64,000 bases of DNA from Galeruca laticollis (lineage: Eukaryota; Arthropoda; Insecta; Coleoptera; Chrysomelidae): positions 116,890,957-116,954,956 of the forward strand of contig OY998181.1 in NCBI GenBank assembly GCA_963921935.1. The letters are read 5' to 3'. Below the pieces are notes generated by a model, which ran no database searches, had not been told where the DNA came from, and was given only the letters and a program-made list of their open reading frames with translations. Position numbers and translations under genes: made by a program. Within the stretch, counting starts at the first letter, position 1. Every line of letters begins with the position of its first letter. Of the stretch, positions 1 to 11,520 are shown piece by piece.

Positions 1-395
1 CCTTATATTTTTTTACAAATTTAAATGTTAATAAAATCATGTCAAAAAATCCAAAAAGTATAATATGTTTTTTGCTTGTTTATTTACTTCACAAAGTGAG
101 CAAACAGATTTCAATCAGATCTTAGAATTATTGTTTTGCTCTGGTAGGCTCTCCTATTCCATATAACACTTTTACATGAATTCTCTTTGCATTTATAATA
201 CTAATAATATCTCATTCAACCTGAACCACTCTCATTTTACTTCAAAATGCATTAGCAATGCATCATACGCAAGATCTATTACATCAAATGCATTAGCCCG
301 CGCTCACGGTTTTAAATTTTACTCTCTGCGTGACGTTATGCGCGCGGCGAACGATATTTGAACGGCTAGAGATCATATTTTCTATTTTTTTATAT
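1..395 (+). repeat. Dispersed repeat, copy 1 of 2
   Basis: This stretch matches 13636-14035 with few substitutions. The shared part covers the leading AT-rich segment, the block around GAATTCTCTTTGC, and the GC-rich end around GACGTTATGCGCGCGGCGAA. Similarity stops just after about 390, where the two copies run into unrelated sequence. The 61-aa open frame at 176-361 is partly kept in the second copy, but it has no recognisable domain and I treat it as part of the repeat. The family is unknown. The window begins inside or at the edge of the repeat, so the left end may be cut off. Confidence 0.75.
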
Positions 396-628
396 CATGA
401 AGCTACCAACTTAAGAATTTAGTTATTTTCGATCAACGCCCACTTTGGTAATACTAGCGAATGCGGACAGCATACGAAAACTATTCCCCGATGCGAGAAG
501 TCACTAACTAGGCATGACAGCATTGGCGCGAACTTTGAAATATATTATTATGGTGCATGTTTGTGTATAAAATTGTTCAGTGACTCTTGACCGTGACGTC
601 ACATTCTTCGTAGTATATGCTGAGTATA

Positions 629-1740
629 TACAGGGTTGTGAAAAAATTATTGAACATCGAATTTTCGAAATTTTGATGGAAAATATACTTCTTGGATGGA
701 GCTTGAAAAATTCTGTAAGAATCTATTTGACAGGCTAAAAAAAATAAAAATTTCGAAAATCGTATTATTTGGGAGTTTTAAAAATAGTAGTTATTATACG
801 ATTTTCATAAGAATCTGTAATTAGAGGTCTTCGGTCACTACATTTTCTTCAAATAGTTTACTTGAAGAAATCTGAGAAAATATTTCTTAATTTCTTTAAT
901 AATGAGGATATCGAGAAACGAATAGCAAAAATTGATTCCTCGTGTCAAAATACATATTAGATAATTTTTCCCAAACATTTACTGTATATCAAAATTTTTA
1001 TCCAGGACCTCAAAATTTTTTAAAACTTTTTAACATGCCTTCATATAAAATTCACTTATTCCGAAATTATAGAAGATATCGATTAAATTGTTATACCATT
1101 CGATAGAGGAAAGATATATCTTAATTACTGACCATATTTAGTTGCTTCCAATTCATATTTGTAGGAATTATAGAGGGCTAAAAACGGACTAAAAATGTTT
1201 CTAAAAAATTACCATACAAAAAATTGTAGTAGCTATGTTTCTGAATTGAATGGACTGAAATTGGTGAATACCGAAAGAGGAGCATTCATAATATTATAAA
1301 AAATACAGCAACTTTCCAACGATATTACAAACCGAATTATAAAACATCAAAGTTTAAATTGTTTATGCAAAATATCAATTTCATAGGAATCAAATTAAAA
1401 AAAAAATTAGATTCCGATGATATTTTGCATATATGGGTTTTTTGATATGAGGATTCCAAAAAATTGGTCAGTTGTTGAAAAAAAATATCTCGGGTGAAAA
1501 GTTTACGAAATTTTATTGTATAATTTTTCTCATAGATTCACTGAAAATCAAAATTTTTAATTTTTTGGTAATTTTTTGACATGCTTCCATAAAAAATTCA
1601 ATATTTCTGAAACTATGCACGGTGTCGTCTGCATTCTTACGCCATTTGATAGAGGAAAGATGCATCTCAATTAGTGATTATATTTAGTTATTTCCATTTA
1701 ATATCTGTAGGAATTGTACAGGGTTAATCGAAAATTCAAC
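629..1740. repeat. Diverged two-unit direct repeat
   Basis: Two units of about 550 bp lie head to tail. The stretch near 1022-1180 (GATAGAGGAAAGATATATCT, then ATTTAGTTGCTTCC, then TGTAGGAATTATAGAGGG) is echoed at 1570-1725 (GATAGAGGAAAGATGCATCT, ATTTAGTTATTTCC, TGTAGGAATTGTACAGGG). Both outer ends carry TACAGGGTT (near 630 and 1719). I see no coding potential. It could be an old duplicated DNA element. 396-628 on its left shows nothing I recognise. Confidence 0.5.
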
Positions 1741-2145
1741 AGCCCAATAATAACAAATAAAATAAGAAGTAAACAATTAAGGTGGGCAGGACATGTACAA
1801 CGTCTAGGTAATGAAAGGTGTGTCCAGAAAATATAGGAAACTAAAAGACAAGGACGAAGAGCAAGGGGACGACCGAAAACTAGATGGTTTAGAAGGAAAT
1901 CTTAAAGAAACTGGAATAAATGACTGGAAGAACAAAGCAAAAGACCGGAAAGAATGGAAAGGAATAGTAGAAGAAGCAAAGGACAGACTTTAGAGCAGAA
2001 ACTAAATCACCGAATTCGCAAACTCCCTACTGATTTAAAGCAGTAGGGTTGGCCAAGCGGCCGGCCACCGCTGCCGGAAAAATGAGGCTAGGAATCCCAA
2101 TAGGGAGACTATGGACCTTAAAGTCTGAAGGTTAATGAGAAGAAG
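1741..2145 (+). mobile_element. LINE (RTE-like) 3' end, truncated and broken
   Basis: Plus-strand frames read KQLRWAGHVQRLGNERC, then after a stop and frameshift GRRARGRPKTRWFRRNL and NDWKNKAKDRKEW. This is the usual C-terminal tail of insect endonuclease/reverse-transcriptase LINEs, most like the RTE group. The open piece is 1811-1993. It is followed by a short GC-richer tail containing a GCGGCCGGCC palindrome (near 2050-2065) and GGGAGACTATGGACC, consistent with a short 3' UTR. Only the last 100 or so codons are present, as expected of a 5'-truncated copy. The clade assignment is inferred from the motif pattern. Confidence 0.65.
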
Positions 2146-2486
2146 ATACATTTTTGAGATAATTTAAAAAAAAATTGATAGATATTATTTTTAACAACGA
2201 TAATATAATTTTTAAGTATTCATTTATAGATATTTTAGGATATAGATTTTAGGCATATAGGATTGTTTTTAAATGTTAGGTGAAATCTAACACGTGGCCT
2301 TTAATGTAACTTTTTTAACGCGACCTTTCCCAGGTTAATTAAAGATTATCTTTACTCTTCTATACTTTGCTTTTACATCTCTATTGAACATTTTCACTTT
2401 ATTTTAAAATCAATAATTCAATACTATATCAATATATCATCAATTGATCAATTTCAATTATGTTTTTTCTCTTTCCAGAGAGTTGA
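2146..2486. other. AT-rich spacer before hAT remnant
   Basis: There is no recognisable gene. A pyrimidine stretch ending in TCTCTTTCCAG sits just before the hAT open frame at 2487 and could be an old splice acceptor of that element. Confidence 0.3.
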
Positions 2487-3996
2487 ATGTCGCTTGACAG
2501 TTTTGCTAGCACATCATCTGCCTCAAGTTGTAGTTCACTCAAGACGGATAGTTCATATGTTAGAAAAACTCCACCGAAAGTACCAACAAGTCCAACAACT
2601 TTTGAGCCAGTCCAAAAAAAGAAAGCAATCGAAACTCAGCCTACCATGAGTGGTTTTGTAATGCGGACTTGAACTGCTGAAAAAAGCCATTAAGTTATTA
2701 AGGCCTGGTTATAGACCGCCCTCGAGAAAAACGGAGCAACAAGTTTTTTGGACGAAATCTATGAAGAGGAAAAAGAAAAACGTTTCTCCTCCCTGTCAGG
2801 ACAGTCCGTAAATATGTCAATTGATGGGTGGTCAAACGTGCACAACGAACCAGTGATATGTGCAACTATAACCACTGAAGATGGACAAGCCCTCCTATAC
2901 GAAACTATAGACATATCAGAAAATCCACATACTTAAGAATATTTAACTCAAATAGTTTGTGACCTGATTTCTTCACGAGAATTAAAATACAAGTGTACCG
3001 TCTAATTTTTTGTGACAGACAATGTCGCAAATATGACACTTACGGGAAAAACATTAGAAGAAAAAACGAACGCAAAAGTTATAACTTATGGCTGCTCTGC
3101 ACATATTTTTAATTTACTGTGCAAGGACTTTCAAGCTAAAGACGTTAAAGAACATGTGGTCCAAATTGTTAAGTATTTTCGAAATAACCATTTGGCTAGA
3201 GCTAAATTCAGTCAAGCAGGAGGCAGCGCTTTAGTCCTTCCAAGCGATGTGCGATGGAATAGCCTTGGCGACTGCTTAGAGATGTATGTCACTCAGTGGA
3301 ACATCATATTAAAAATCTGCGAAGAAAATAAAAAGGAGATTGATTCCACTATTTACCAAAAAGTTTCATATACTGCAATTAAACATGCAGCGCAAGATTA
3401 TTTAAACATTTTAAAACCTATATCAGTTGCTCTTGATACTGTGCAGAGGAAAAATGCTACTATCGCAGATGCTGTAGAGCAGTGGAAACATTTACAATAT
3501 ATCTTTGATAAATCTGTGGAATTACCATTACAAAAAAAAACAATTTAATAATCGATATAAGCAAGCACTAACGCCATATTATTTTATAGCGTATATGTTG
3601 AATCCACAAAAAAACAAAATACAAGTTAACGCCAGAAGAAAAGAACATAGCTTTAGAAACAATTAACGAGTTAAATGAAAACTCTGGACTATTACCTTTA
3701 GTAATAAAGTTAAATGCCCGCAGTGCTTCATTTAAGCAAGTTATGTTTTCGGACGAAGTAATAAAAAATGTAAACGGACTACAATGGTGGTTATCACAAA
3801 ATGATGAGCCGGAAGTTTTGAAACAGTAGCCGACAATAAAACAGTTCCTGTGTGCAACTGCTTCTTCAGCTTCAGTAGAACACGTATTTAACTCTTTTGG
3901 TCTTGTACACTCGGATATTAGAAACAGATTAGGCATAGAAAAAGGAGGAAAACTCGTGTTTTTGTTTAAATTGTATAACGAAAATGAAGACTGAAA
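2487..3996 (+). pseudogene. Decayed hAT-superfamily transposase
   Basis: At least four plus-strand pieces together resemble the DUF659/hAT-dimerisation transposases that are abundant in insects. 2487-2669 is the Ser/Thr-rich N-terminus. 2748-2936 contains VNMSIDGWSNVHNEP and ETIDISENPHT. 3012-3548 starts TDNVANM, contains ITYGCSAHIFNLL and VRWNSLGDCLE, and covers most of the RNase H-like core. About 3840-3990 reads IKQFLCATASSASVEHVFN, the C-terminal dimerisation region (usual form SS..ER.FS). Stops and frameshifts separate the pieces, for example a TAG after LKQ at about 3826, so no functional protein is made. The superfamily call rests on the motif order. Terminal repeats were not found. 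Confidence 0.8.
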
Positions 3997-4049
3997 ATAT
4001 ACAGTAATAAAATTTAGGTGTCACGTTTAGTTTAAAAATTTGGAATTAT

Positions 4050-4135
4050 GTACAGTAGAACCTCGATTATCCGGGCCTGCCGGGACCGGACCTTTGCCGG
4101 ATAAATGAAAACACGGATAATCCAAAAACTTCATT
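4050..4135. mobile_element. pogo/Tigger-type terminal inverted repeat
   Basis: TA at 4050-4051 is followed by CAGTAGAACCTCGATTATCC, the characteristic terminus of pogo/Tigger elements, and then by an internal inverted echo (CGGATAAATG, ACGGATAATCC). No opposite terminus is visible downstream, so this is one end of an element that is truncated or rearranged. Confidence 0.6.
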
Positions 4136-6100
4136 TTTATTTCTTTAATAATTTATTTACACAAATGCATATCAAAAGAATAAAAGAAATGTGATACATA
4201 CATGTAACAAAAAACAAAAGTTTTAATATTTAAACATAATACAACGTATATGAACAGTAATAACTAAAAACATTAATAAAATCACTTACAAAAAATCTCC
4301 TGTCTACATTTATGAGGCCCAAGATAGAGGAAGGCATCTTTCTGATAGGCAAACAAGCGGAATTTGTAACATTACTCTGTTACTATAATTATTAATATGA
4401 TTTGATAACAAGATCTACCACAGGATATGTATAACAAGTCAAAACTGTGAAATATAGCTCTTTTCAAGTGTTATTGCATACTTTACTACTTGTTCTTGAG
4501 TGTAGATCATTTATCAAGCTCAGAGAAACTAACACAAAGCATTCAAAACAATTCGTACATAATAGTATCCTTAAAAACTGAGTCTGTAAAAATTATATAT
4601 GTATAAAAGCACAAAATGTTGACAGAGCAGTACGATCAGTTTAATGAATGCAACATTTTATAGACGACTTTTGGACTTTTATGTCTCAGCTTATTAGCGA
4701 TTAGTATCTAGGTTATGTTAATACTAACAATCTATTAATACAAAAAAGAAAACTTTTGTTCCTGATCAATAAAACCCAATAACATTCTGTAGAGTATTTA
4801 AATATCTACCTTTTCTCCAGCTTGATCCAGGGGTAGGATCCAGATTACTGTCAAAATGTAACGTTCGTACTGCGTCACGAGTAAGGCCCCTTTTCGTACC
4901 TGCAATTTTACAACTTCTTTCAAAGTGCTCTTTACACCCCACGTACTTATATATATTTCCTCCATGGAATACATATCATAATTCTGGGGACGTATATTTT
5001 CTAGTCACATTAAATATACTTTCGGAACAGTTTTTGGAAAGCGATGCATTTTACCCATGCGATTGTCACAACCCGGTACACATTTTCTTAATTTTAAAGG
5101 GGGTTTATAGTTTTAATCCATATAAAAAAACAATATATAATTTGTCTATGCAAAAAATTATCACTGCAAACACAGATCATATAACTACTACTAAAAAAAG
5201 ACTGCAAACACATAAGCTGTAAAAATGTTTTTAAAATGAATATTTTTCTTCTACTTCTATAAAAGAATACACAATACACCATTGCTTCTATTAGTCATAA
5301 TTCATGTCATCACAGATCACCGCCCAGCTGCCATCTTTACGAGAAAAGAGAAAGAAATGGTTGATTACTTGAAGTTTTCTTTTATATGGTACCCTCTACT
5401 AGAAAATAGTATAAGTACAACTGCATTCAGCGCACAGTGGTTGTGTCCATAAGTTCTTAGATTTTCGCCTAGCTTTTCATTCTATCATCGTCCGTATTTT
5501 GTGTTTTTATCTCAGAAAAGCACTTAGGTATATTATACTTGACTATTTAGACTAAAATTTTAAATAACACTTTCTATTGTTTATAAAACAACAAAATTAA
5601 TTCCACTTTCTATAACGATCTTCGCATTCTGGCTTTGTTGTTCACCTCATAGATAAGAGAATATTATGCAACTAGAAATATGAAATTTTGTATTAGGTGC
5701 TTTTATGACATTACGAATCTATCTAAAATACTATGGTTTTGACAGCACTTCCAGTTACACTGGAAATTGACATCAACCTTGTTATTTTGAATGGAACACC
5801 TTGTGTCTATTTTTTCATTTTTTGATAATGCGCTTAATATTAGGGCAGTTTTCTACAAGTCCTATCTCAATAACTTATCGCTTTCGAGATATTTAGCTTT
5901 TTAGGATATTTTTTCAACAAACAATGATACATTCATTAGTGATTAGTGTATAATTCTATCTTATGTATTTTCTGAAAAAATTCTAATAGCCGGTGATAGC
6001 GAAAAGCCCTGTATACTAACATGTAATTTTAATAGTATAGCACCTACTTGATATTTCCACAAAATAATACAAAAATTAGTTAATCATTCATCTTTGGTAT
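4136..6100. other. Unassigned AT-rich sequence
   Basis: No gene is supported. The open frames at 5034-5222 and 5094-5282 overlap in opposite directions, are low complexity and match no family I know. The string CACAGATCATATAACTACTA near 5174 recurs near 7088, which suggests shared repeat debris. A segment near 5800-6010 (AGGGCAGTTTTCTACAAGTC onward) has the look of an old non-coding transposon, but I could not define ends. Confidence 0.3.
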
Positions 6101-6118
6101 TTCATTAAAAAAACTTAC

Positions 6119-6585
6119 ATATTTCAATGGAATTGTCCAATAGAGTGGGCACAGCATCAGCTTTTATTGTTGATCCATATCTGCTACCAACGTAAACAGC
6201 TTCTGGTCCAAAATGTATGCCACAAACTCTATAGGACGCACGAATTCTTTCAAGAGGTTTTTCCTTCATATCCAAACGTCCAATTGCAGACAACCAAATA
6301 TTGCACATCTAAAATTATAAAATAAATGCCATTTGCTCAAGCTTATTCAATTACTTTTATTCAAATGTTGTAACAAAATATCCTCAAAAACAGTACACAA
6401 TGTAAACGTTTTTAGCTAGAGATATACAAATTTAGTTTGAAATATGTGTATTTTTATATTCAAAATATAACAATTTAGGGAAGTTTTTAAGGTTAACTTA
6501 CTTCCTGATTATTCGGGAAACGATGCATCTCAAATCCTTTTTTAGTAGTGTTAAAACAGTTTTTAACACAGCACACAAACACCAT
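6119..6585 (-). CDS. THAP zinc-finger gene segment, two exons, continues beyond
   Basis: Exon 1 (6585 down to 6502) encodes 28 residues starting MVFVCCVKNCFN and ending HRFPNNQE. It ends at a perfect GTAAGT donor (6501-6496). Exon 2 (6308 down to 6119) follows a TTTTAG acceptor in phase 0 and reads MCNIWLSAIGRLD, then YRVCGIHF, then the AVPT box. It ends at a second GTAAGT donor in phase 1. Together they give the C2CH pattern of a THAP DNA-binding domain: Cys pair in exon 1, Cys and His in CGIHF, Trp in the conserved position, AVPT at the end. No further exon downstream (lower coordinates) is recognisable. It may be a host gene fragment or the N-terminus of a THAP-bearing transposase. The splice sites and frame look intact, so decay is not obvious. 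Confidence 0.72.
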
Positions 6586-6668
6586 TTTTATTGGAAATGT
6601 ATTCAATATAAATAACACAAATAAAAATATATTGGATGTCAGTGTAAACAAATAACATAAATAAGAGC

Positions 6669-6718
6669 ATAAAACCCATTGACATACTATACTAGTAAAA
6701 TATGTCAATGATAAAACC
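6669..6718. mobile_element. 34-bp micro-transposon with 8-bp target duplication
   Basis: 6677-6710 begins CATTGACATA and ends TATGTCAATG, perfect 10-bp inverted ends. It is flanked by identical 8-bp direct repeats ATAAAACC (6669-6676 and 6711-6718). The same ends bound the 2.1-kb element at 18488-20590, which also has an 8-bp duplication. It is therefore an extreme internal deletion derivative of that family, lying about 90 bp upstream of the THAP start codon at 6585. Confidence 0.8.
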
Positions 6719-7274
6719 ACAAATCACCTACTCTCACAAAACAGAGAACATTATGACAAATACACCAACTTGTCACTTGCCAATTTGAGTCAGCGCCACT
6801 TACAGCTGGAGGATCAACTATTTTAGAAAGAAATGTCATTCTTATTTAAGTTTCCAGGGTATGGTGGTATGTAAGGTGGGTGATTTATGGTGGTATGTGG
6901 TGTGATATGTTGAAAGAGGACATATGTTAAGCAATATTTAAAAATTCAAGAAGTTATAAGTCTAGTCCTCATATAATTAAAAGAAAAGTATATAAAGAAG
7001 TTAAATAAAGTTAATGAAATAATTTGAGCAGATTTGAAAGATAAATAAAGGAACATAAGACAAGCATGGGTATGGTTCATCTCTATTGCACAGATCATAT
7101 AACTACTATTGCTCCATGATACAATAAAATAGAAGGTATGATTTCGCGCAGATGTGCTCTGACGTCACGCCGAGAGTGAACGCCTTGAATTAGTTTGCAG
7201 TTACATTATTGGATGTGTTAATGTCGGTTAACTTTACATTTTTATTGTTGAAAATTAGCAAAAAGTAGTCAAAA
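6719..7274. other. Spacer between divergent THAP segments
   Basis: There is no coding sequence here. It separates the minus-strand THAP start (6585) from the plus-strand THAP start (7275), so it could hold promoters for both. I see no clear TATA box. Confidence 0.3.
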
Positions 7275-7376
7275 TGAGATGTGTAGTGCATGGTTGTGAT
7301 TCAGACAATCATGTGAAAGGCTTTGCATACGATGTCAGCTTTTTTACCTTTCCAAAAGACAAAAAAATGATACGGG
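7275..7376 (+). pseudogene. THAP domain exon, 5' part, split by BEL/Pao insertion
   Basis: The frame opens MRCVVHGCDSDNHVKGFAYD and runs through FFTFPKDKKMIR, the first half of a THAP domain (Met, Cys-x4-Cys-like pair, FPKD). It is cut after ATACGGG at 7376, where the BEL/Pao LTR starts. The reading frame resumes at 12917 after the element and its second ACGGG, giving EWIRLSKREHKF, exactly the next THAP block with its conserved Trp. The insertion and 5-bp duplication destroy the exon. It is unclear whether the original was a host gene or a THAP-carrying transposon. Confidence 0.8.
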
Positions 7377-8002
7377 TGTTCTAATTAACCCTTTTTACGT
7401 GGGCTAATAGATGGGGAATGGATAGTTCTTTGTTGTTAGCTGATGCTCTCGAAGGACCAAATGATTGTATTCAATATGTTGTAGAATGTATGATGAAATG
7501 GATGAAGAAATTAAACACTTAGTTCACGTTAATTTTTATATATTTCAAGAATTTATAACTTTTTTATTTTTGCGTAGACAATTAAGAAACTCACTTGATC
7601 ATACGCGTTACACTGTGATTATTTTGCACATAATATGAGGGATTAATGGATGATTGAAGATTAAATACATATGTTTGTTACCGGGATAAAAAACGCCGGG
7701 TGCTCTTATAACTTGAGTACCTTTATGAACCACGGTTAAATGATGAAGAGGCAAAATGTAAGATAGATGGCGTATTTATACGTCGGTTGACGTAGTTGCG
7801 AGGAAGGAGCAAAATATTAGGATCTGGCCAATGGGATAAAAGAGTTTTAAAACGTAACGGTCAGATACAGGGAGTGAAAGTTGGCAGTTAGGGTGCTTTT
7901 TTTTGGGGCCTGAAATGTTTCGTAGATACAGATAACAGAGTTTTTATGAAGCGATAAGGTGTCGGGTACTTTGAAATATTCATTGGAATTTCAGAAAACT
8001 AT
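7377..8002 (-). repeat. BEL/Pao 3' LTR, truncated in U3
   Basis: It matches 12163-12726 from TGTTCT to CAGAAAACTAT. It contains a block of about 60 bp (AAAAGAGTTTTAAAACGTAA and following, near 7836-7900) that is missing from the other LTR. Beyond 8002 the sequence is pol (IPRHIF), not LTR, so the U3 start has been deleted. Confidence 0.8.
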
Positions 8003-10397
8003 TTGTTTTCAAATATATGCCTAGGGATATTTAATGATGATAACTGGGTCACGCTTTCTACAAATTCATGCCATTTCTCTATGAGTATCAAGTCGTTGAT
8101 GGGATCGTCCCATGCTATCTTGAGTAACCAAAGATGTTGCATGATTAATTTTCCTTGAACTTTCACAGGGTTGACCAGGCCTAAAGGGTCGAAACATTGG
8201 GATATAATGGATAACATCAGTCTTTTAGTTAGTTTTTGATCGAAAGTGGCAGGGGATGATATCTGTAAGACGTCAGTTTTTGGGTTTCAGGTGATTCCTA
8301 AGACCTTACTAGGGTTATCGTCTAAATTGAGATTCTTTTCAGAAGGGCTGTCTATTAATTGTTCGGTAGTGAATTTAGAGGAGTTGGAACATACTTTATG
8401 AATTTCAAACCCTGATTGGGATAGAGTGCTTTTGAGAGTTTGATGAAGTTGAATGAGGTCATCGACTGAATTTGCTCCTGTCAGTATATGGTATACATAT
8501 GTTTGTGACAATAGTGCCAATTGGACTTCAGGATGTTGTGGAGTTCGTAGAGCTATTTCTTTCAAGGCACGATATGCTAGAAAGGGTGCACTGGTTTGTC
8601 CGAATGACACTGTGTTAAGTTGGATGCAAATGAAAGGGTCCGATGGAGAGTCTCTCCATAACGCATTTTGTAAGAATCGGAAGCGTTCATTCAATTCTAT
8701 TTGACGATACATTTTAGAAATATCAGCCGTAAGGGCATATTTAAAATTTCTGAATCTTATTAGGATGTCGAGTAGTTCTGGTTGGACTCTGGGTCCTTTG
8801 AGTGAGATGTCATTGAGTGATATCTGGGAAGATGTTTTGGCTGAATAATCAAAAACTATCCTGACTTTGGTTGTTGAGCTGCTTTCTTTAAAAACACAAA
8901 GATGGGGGACAAAATATTTGTGATCTAATAGCGGTGTTTGCAATGTCTTTAAGTTGGGGTTTTTTGAAAGTCGAGTTTCTAGTGACAGAAATCTGCGTTT
9001 GTCTACAAGAAAGGAATCTCCCAAATTTTTGTGGGCCGATTCATGTACAGGGGGCAAGTCTACTTTAAAGCGTCCGTTGGGAAGGGTCTGTAAAGATGAG
9101 GTGAATATGGTTTCAGCTTTCATGTCTTCCTCAGACAATTGGCCGGGTATAGTAATCTCTTCTTGGTTCCAGAATTTTTCTAATAAAGTGTCGACAGTGG
9201 GTAGTGGTTCATTTACTATGGAATGAAAGGAATGGGCCATGGCGACTATGGGGATGTCGTTCTTTATACAAGCTGAGGGGACCGTACCTGATATTACCCA
9301 CCCAAGATAGGTGGATATAAGGGTAGGTAGGTTTTTGCCTAATTTGTGAATGCCGGGTTTTAGTAATGTGTAATAAATGTCAGCTCCCAGGAGAACGTCT
9401 ATTTGGGAGAGGGTACCAAAAGAATAGTCTGCTAATGAAGATAAGAGATGAGTTGGTATTGCTAAGGACTGTATATCGATAATGACTTGAGGAAGGGGCC
9501 GTGTTATTTGCTTAACAACAGCACAAGTGGTTTCAAACGAGAATGATTCATTAGTGGTCGGATAAAATGTTAGGTTAAACATTGAGTCAATATTCTGGTT
9601 GTTATTACAGGTGCCAGATACACAGAGGGGTTGTTTAAATGTTTTTCCATTCAGCTGAGTAACTGGGAGCAAATGAACGAATTTTGACTTCCTGGGTCAA
9701 GGAGGGGTCTAGCTGTAATTGCGGGGCCTGATTGAGGGTAAATAATAATGTTAGCTGTGGCGAGAAGCACATGGCTTTCTTTTAAATTGAGCATTGTCAA
9801 ATTAGGGAGAAATTGAGGGTTATTCTCTTCTGATGGAACGACATGACTATTCCTGGAGGTTGAAGGAATATCATTAATTATTTCAGTTGGATTTTCTGGA
9901 TGAGAGTGAGAGTAGATGCGTTGTCCTGAAGATGTAGAATGTGAATGGTTATTATTTCTGTTAAGAGTTCTTGTATCCGAGTTTTGTATGGATGGGTTGT
10001 CTGAATGAAGCAAGGTATGATGTCGTTTTTGACAGATTGAACAGGTTTTTACCGAAATGCAATTGGATATTGAGTGTTTATAGCCTAGGCACCTAAAGCA
10101 CATTTTATTGTCTCTAATGTATTTACTTCGATCAGGGATAGAAAGCCGTCCGAATTGGGAACATCCATAAATTGTATGGCCTGTTTCCTTGCAAAATGAG
10201 TATGTTGAAGATGGATAATTGGAAGTAGGGTATGCGCTAGACGAAGGTTGATTGCGTTGACCATTGTTATGGTGTGGGTTTTGTTCGGGATGCGATTGTT
10301 GGTTTGCAATTAATGCTACTCTGTTGGTTGGTCTGGTCACATTAGAAGACTGGTTACGATGATGGGATGTATCGGGTTTGGGATCTTGGGTTAACAA
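7999..10397 (-). pseudogene. BEL/Pao pol: zinc knuckles, protease, RT
   Basis: 10397-9651 holds Cys-rich knuckles (FCKETGHTIYGC; CFRCLGYKHSISNC; CSICQKRHHTLLH) and the aspartic protease site LLDPGSQNSFI. A frame slip leads into 9672-8287, with protease C-terminus and Pao-type RT (KVRIVFDYSAK; LTADISKMYRQI; FGQTSAPFLAYRAL). The YVDD box is changed to YVYH at 8488-8499, so both catalytic aspartates are lost, while the following ILTGA is kept. The frame ends at a TGA (8287-8289) where the family has Trp (GITW). The same frame continues at 8217-7999 with FDPLGLVNPVKVQGKLIMQ. It then stops abruptly at the deletion junction, so RNase H and integrase are absent. Confidence 0.88.
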
Positions 10398-11247
10398 GTT
10401 TTATAAGACCATACTTTTTTTTCCAAAAAGTCAAAAAAAGCATCACTAGCAATTAAATTTTGATCAGTCTCTTTTTCTTGAAGAGATCTTTTTGTATTAT
10501 AATCTAATTTTGTTTTTAATATGTGAACGATTAGTGCATCAAATAACTCTTCCTTATTGATATTTAGATTTAACAATGACTTTACGATAGATCTAGCTTC
10601 GGACGTGAATGTTCTTAATTGTTGAGCTGTACATTTTGAGATGTTATTACAGGCTGTCAAACGGTTAAAATGGGCAGTGACAATCTGCCGTGTATTATTA
10701 TATTTAGAATTCAGTAAATCCAACGCTACATCAAAATTGGTTTCATTTACCGGTAATTGAGAAATTAGATTGAGCGGGTCACCTTTCAATTATGATTTCA
10801 AAAAGTAGAATTTTTCAGTTTTGGATGTAAGCCGGGTGTTGTTTACTATTAGTGCATTAAAAAGATCTATAAAGGCAGTGTATTTAATGCTATCTCCTGA
10901 GAAAATCGGTATTTCTATGGAAGGTAATCTAATATGAGTTTCACTCTGAGAATGTACAGTTAATTGATTAGTTTGATTGAATTTAGAGTTTAATTTTTCG
11001 AAAGCATTTTGTAGTTTGCAGTGTAATGAGTAATATTTTTCATCAATCTGACTTCTATCGTCAAATTCTAATTCAGTATATACGGCTATGGTTTCAATTT
11101 GGTCTTGAATCTCAGAGTATTTAGAGTAATATTTCTCTAAGTTGTCTATTCGGGATTTGAAAGCATACTTGTCTGACTCGTCTAGATTGTTATGGAACCA
11201 GTTGTAAATACGAGTAATTGCTGCTTTGCAACTAGCACGTTGCGTCT
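10391..11247 (-). pseudogene. BEL/Pao gag (DUF1759-like)
   Basis: The frame starts near 11247 (TQRASCKAAITRIYNWF) and runs through IEIPIFSGDSIKYTAFIDLF, the conserved gag block. It meets an in-frame TAA at 10790-10792 and continues LKGDPLNLISQLPVNETNFD down to 10391. The pattern (PIFSGD, then KGDPL..I..LPV) is the typical Pao-family gag. A frame slip near 10397 separates it from the zinc-knuckle region that would normally be fused to it. The start codon is not clear because the region upstream is AT-rich leader. Confidence 0.75.
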
Positions 11248-11520
11248 TTAATGAATCCGTTTTGTAAATGATGTATTAATTATATGGTTAACATGAAATG
11301 TAAATCAATGGCTATGTTTGAACAATGTTTATTTTGTATCAGCGTAATATATTTTTTTTTATATTTGCTACCAGCCGTGCCTTTGTTCAAGTTTTCTACG
11401 GCTCGTTGCAATTTAAATGACACTGTAATTGTACCTGGTTTTCTCACACAACAATACCGACTAGTGTTATCATAGTTCCATAACAATATTAATATGTAAT
11501 TATTTAATCGACACTGTACA

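Noticed and set aside
7377..7993. LTR ends placed at the shared CAGAAAACTAT boundary (7993 and 12718)
   Set aside because: No target duplication fits there; moving the right end to 12911 gives TGTTC/GAACA termini, the ACGGG duplication and the resumed THAP frame.
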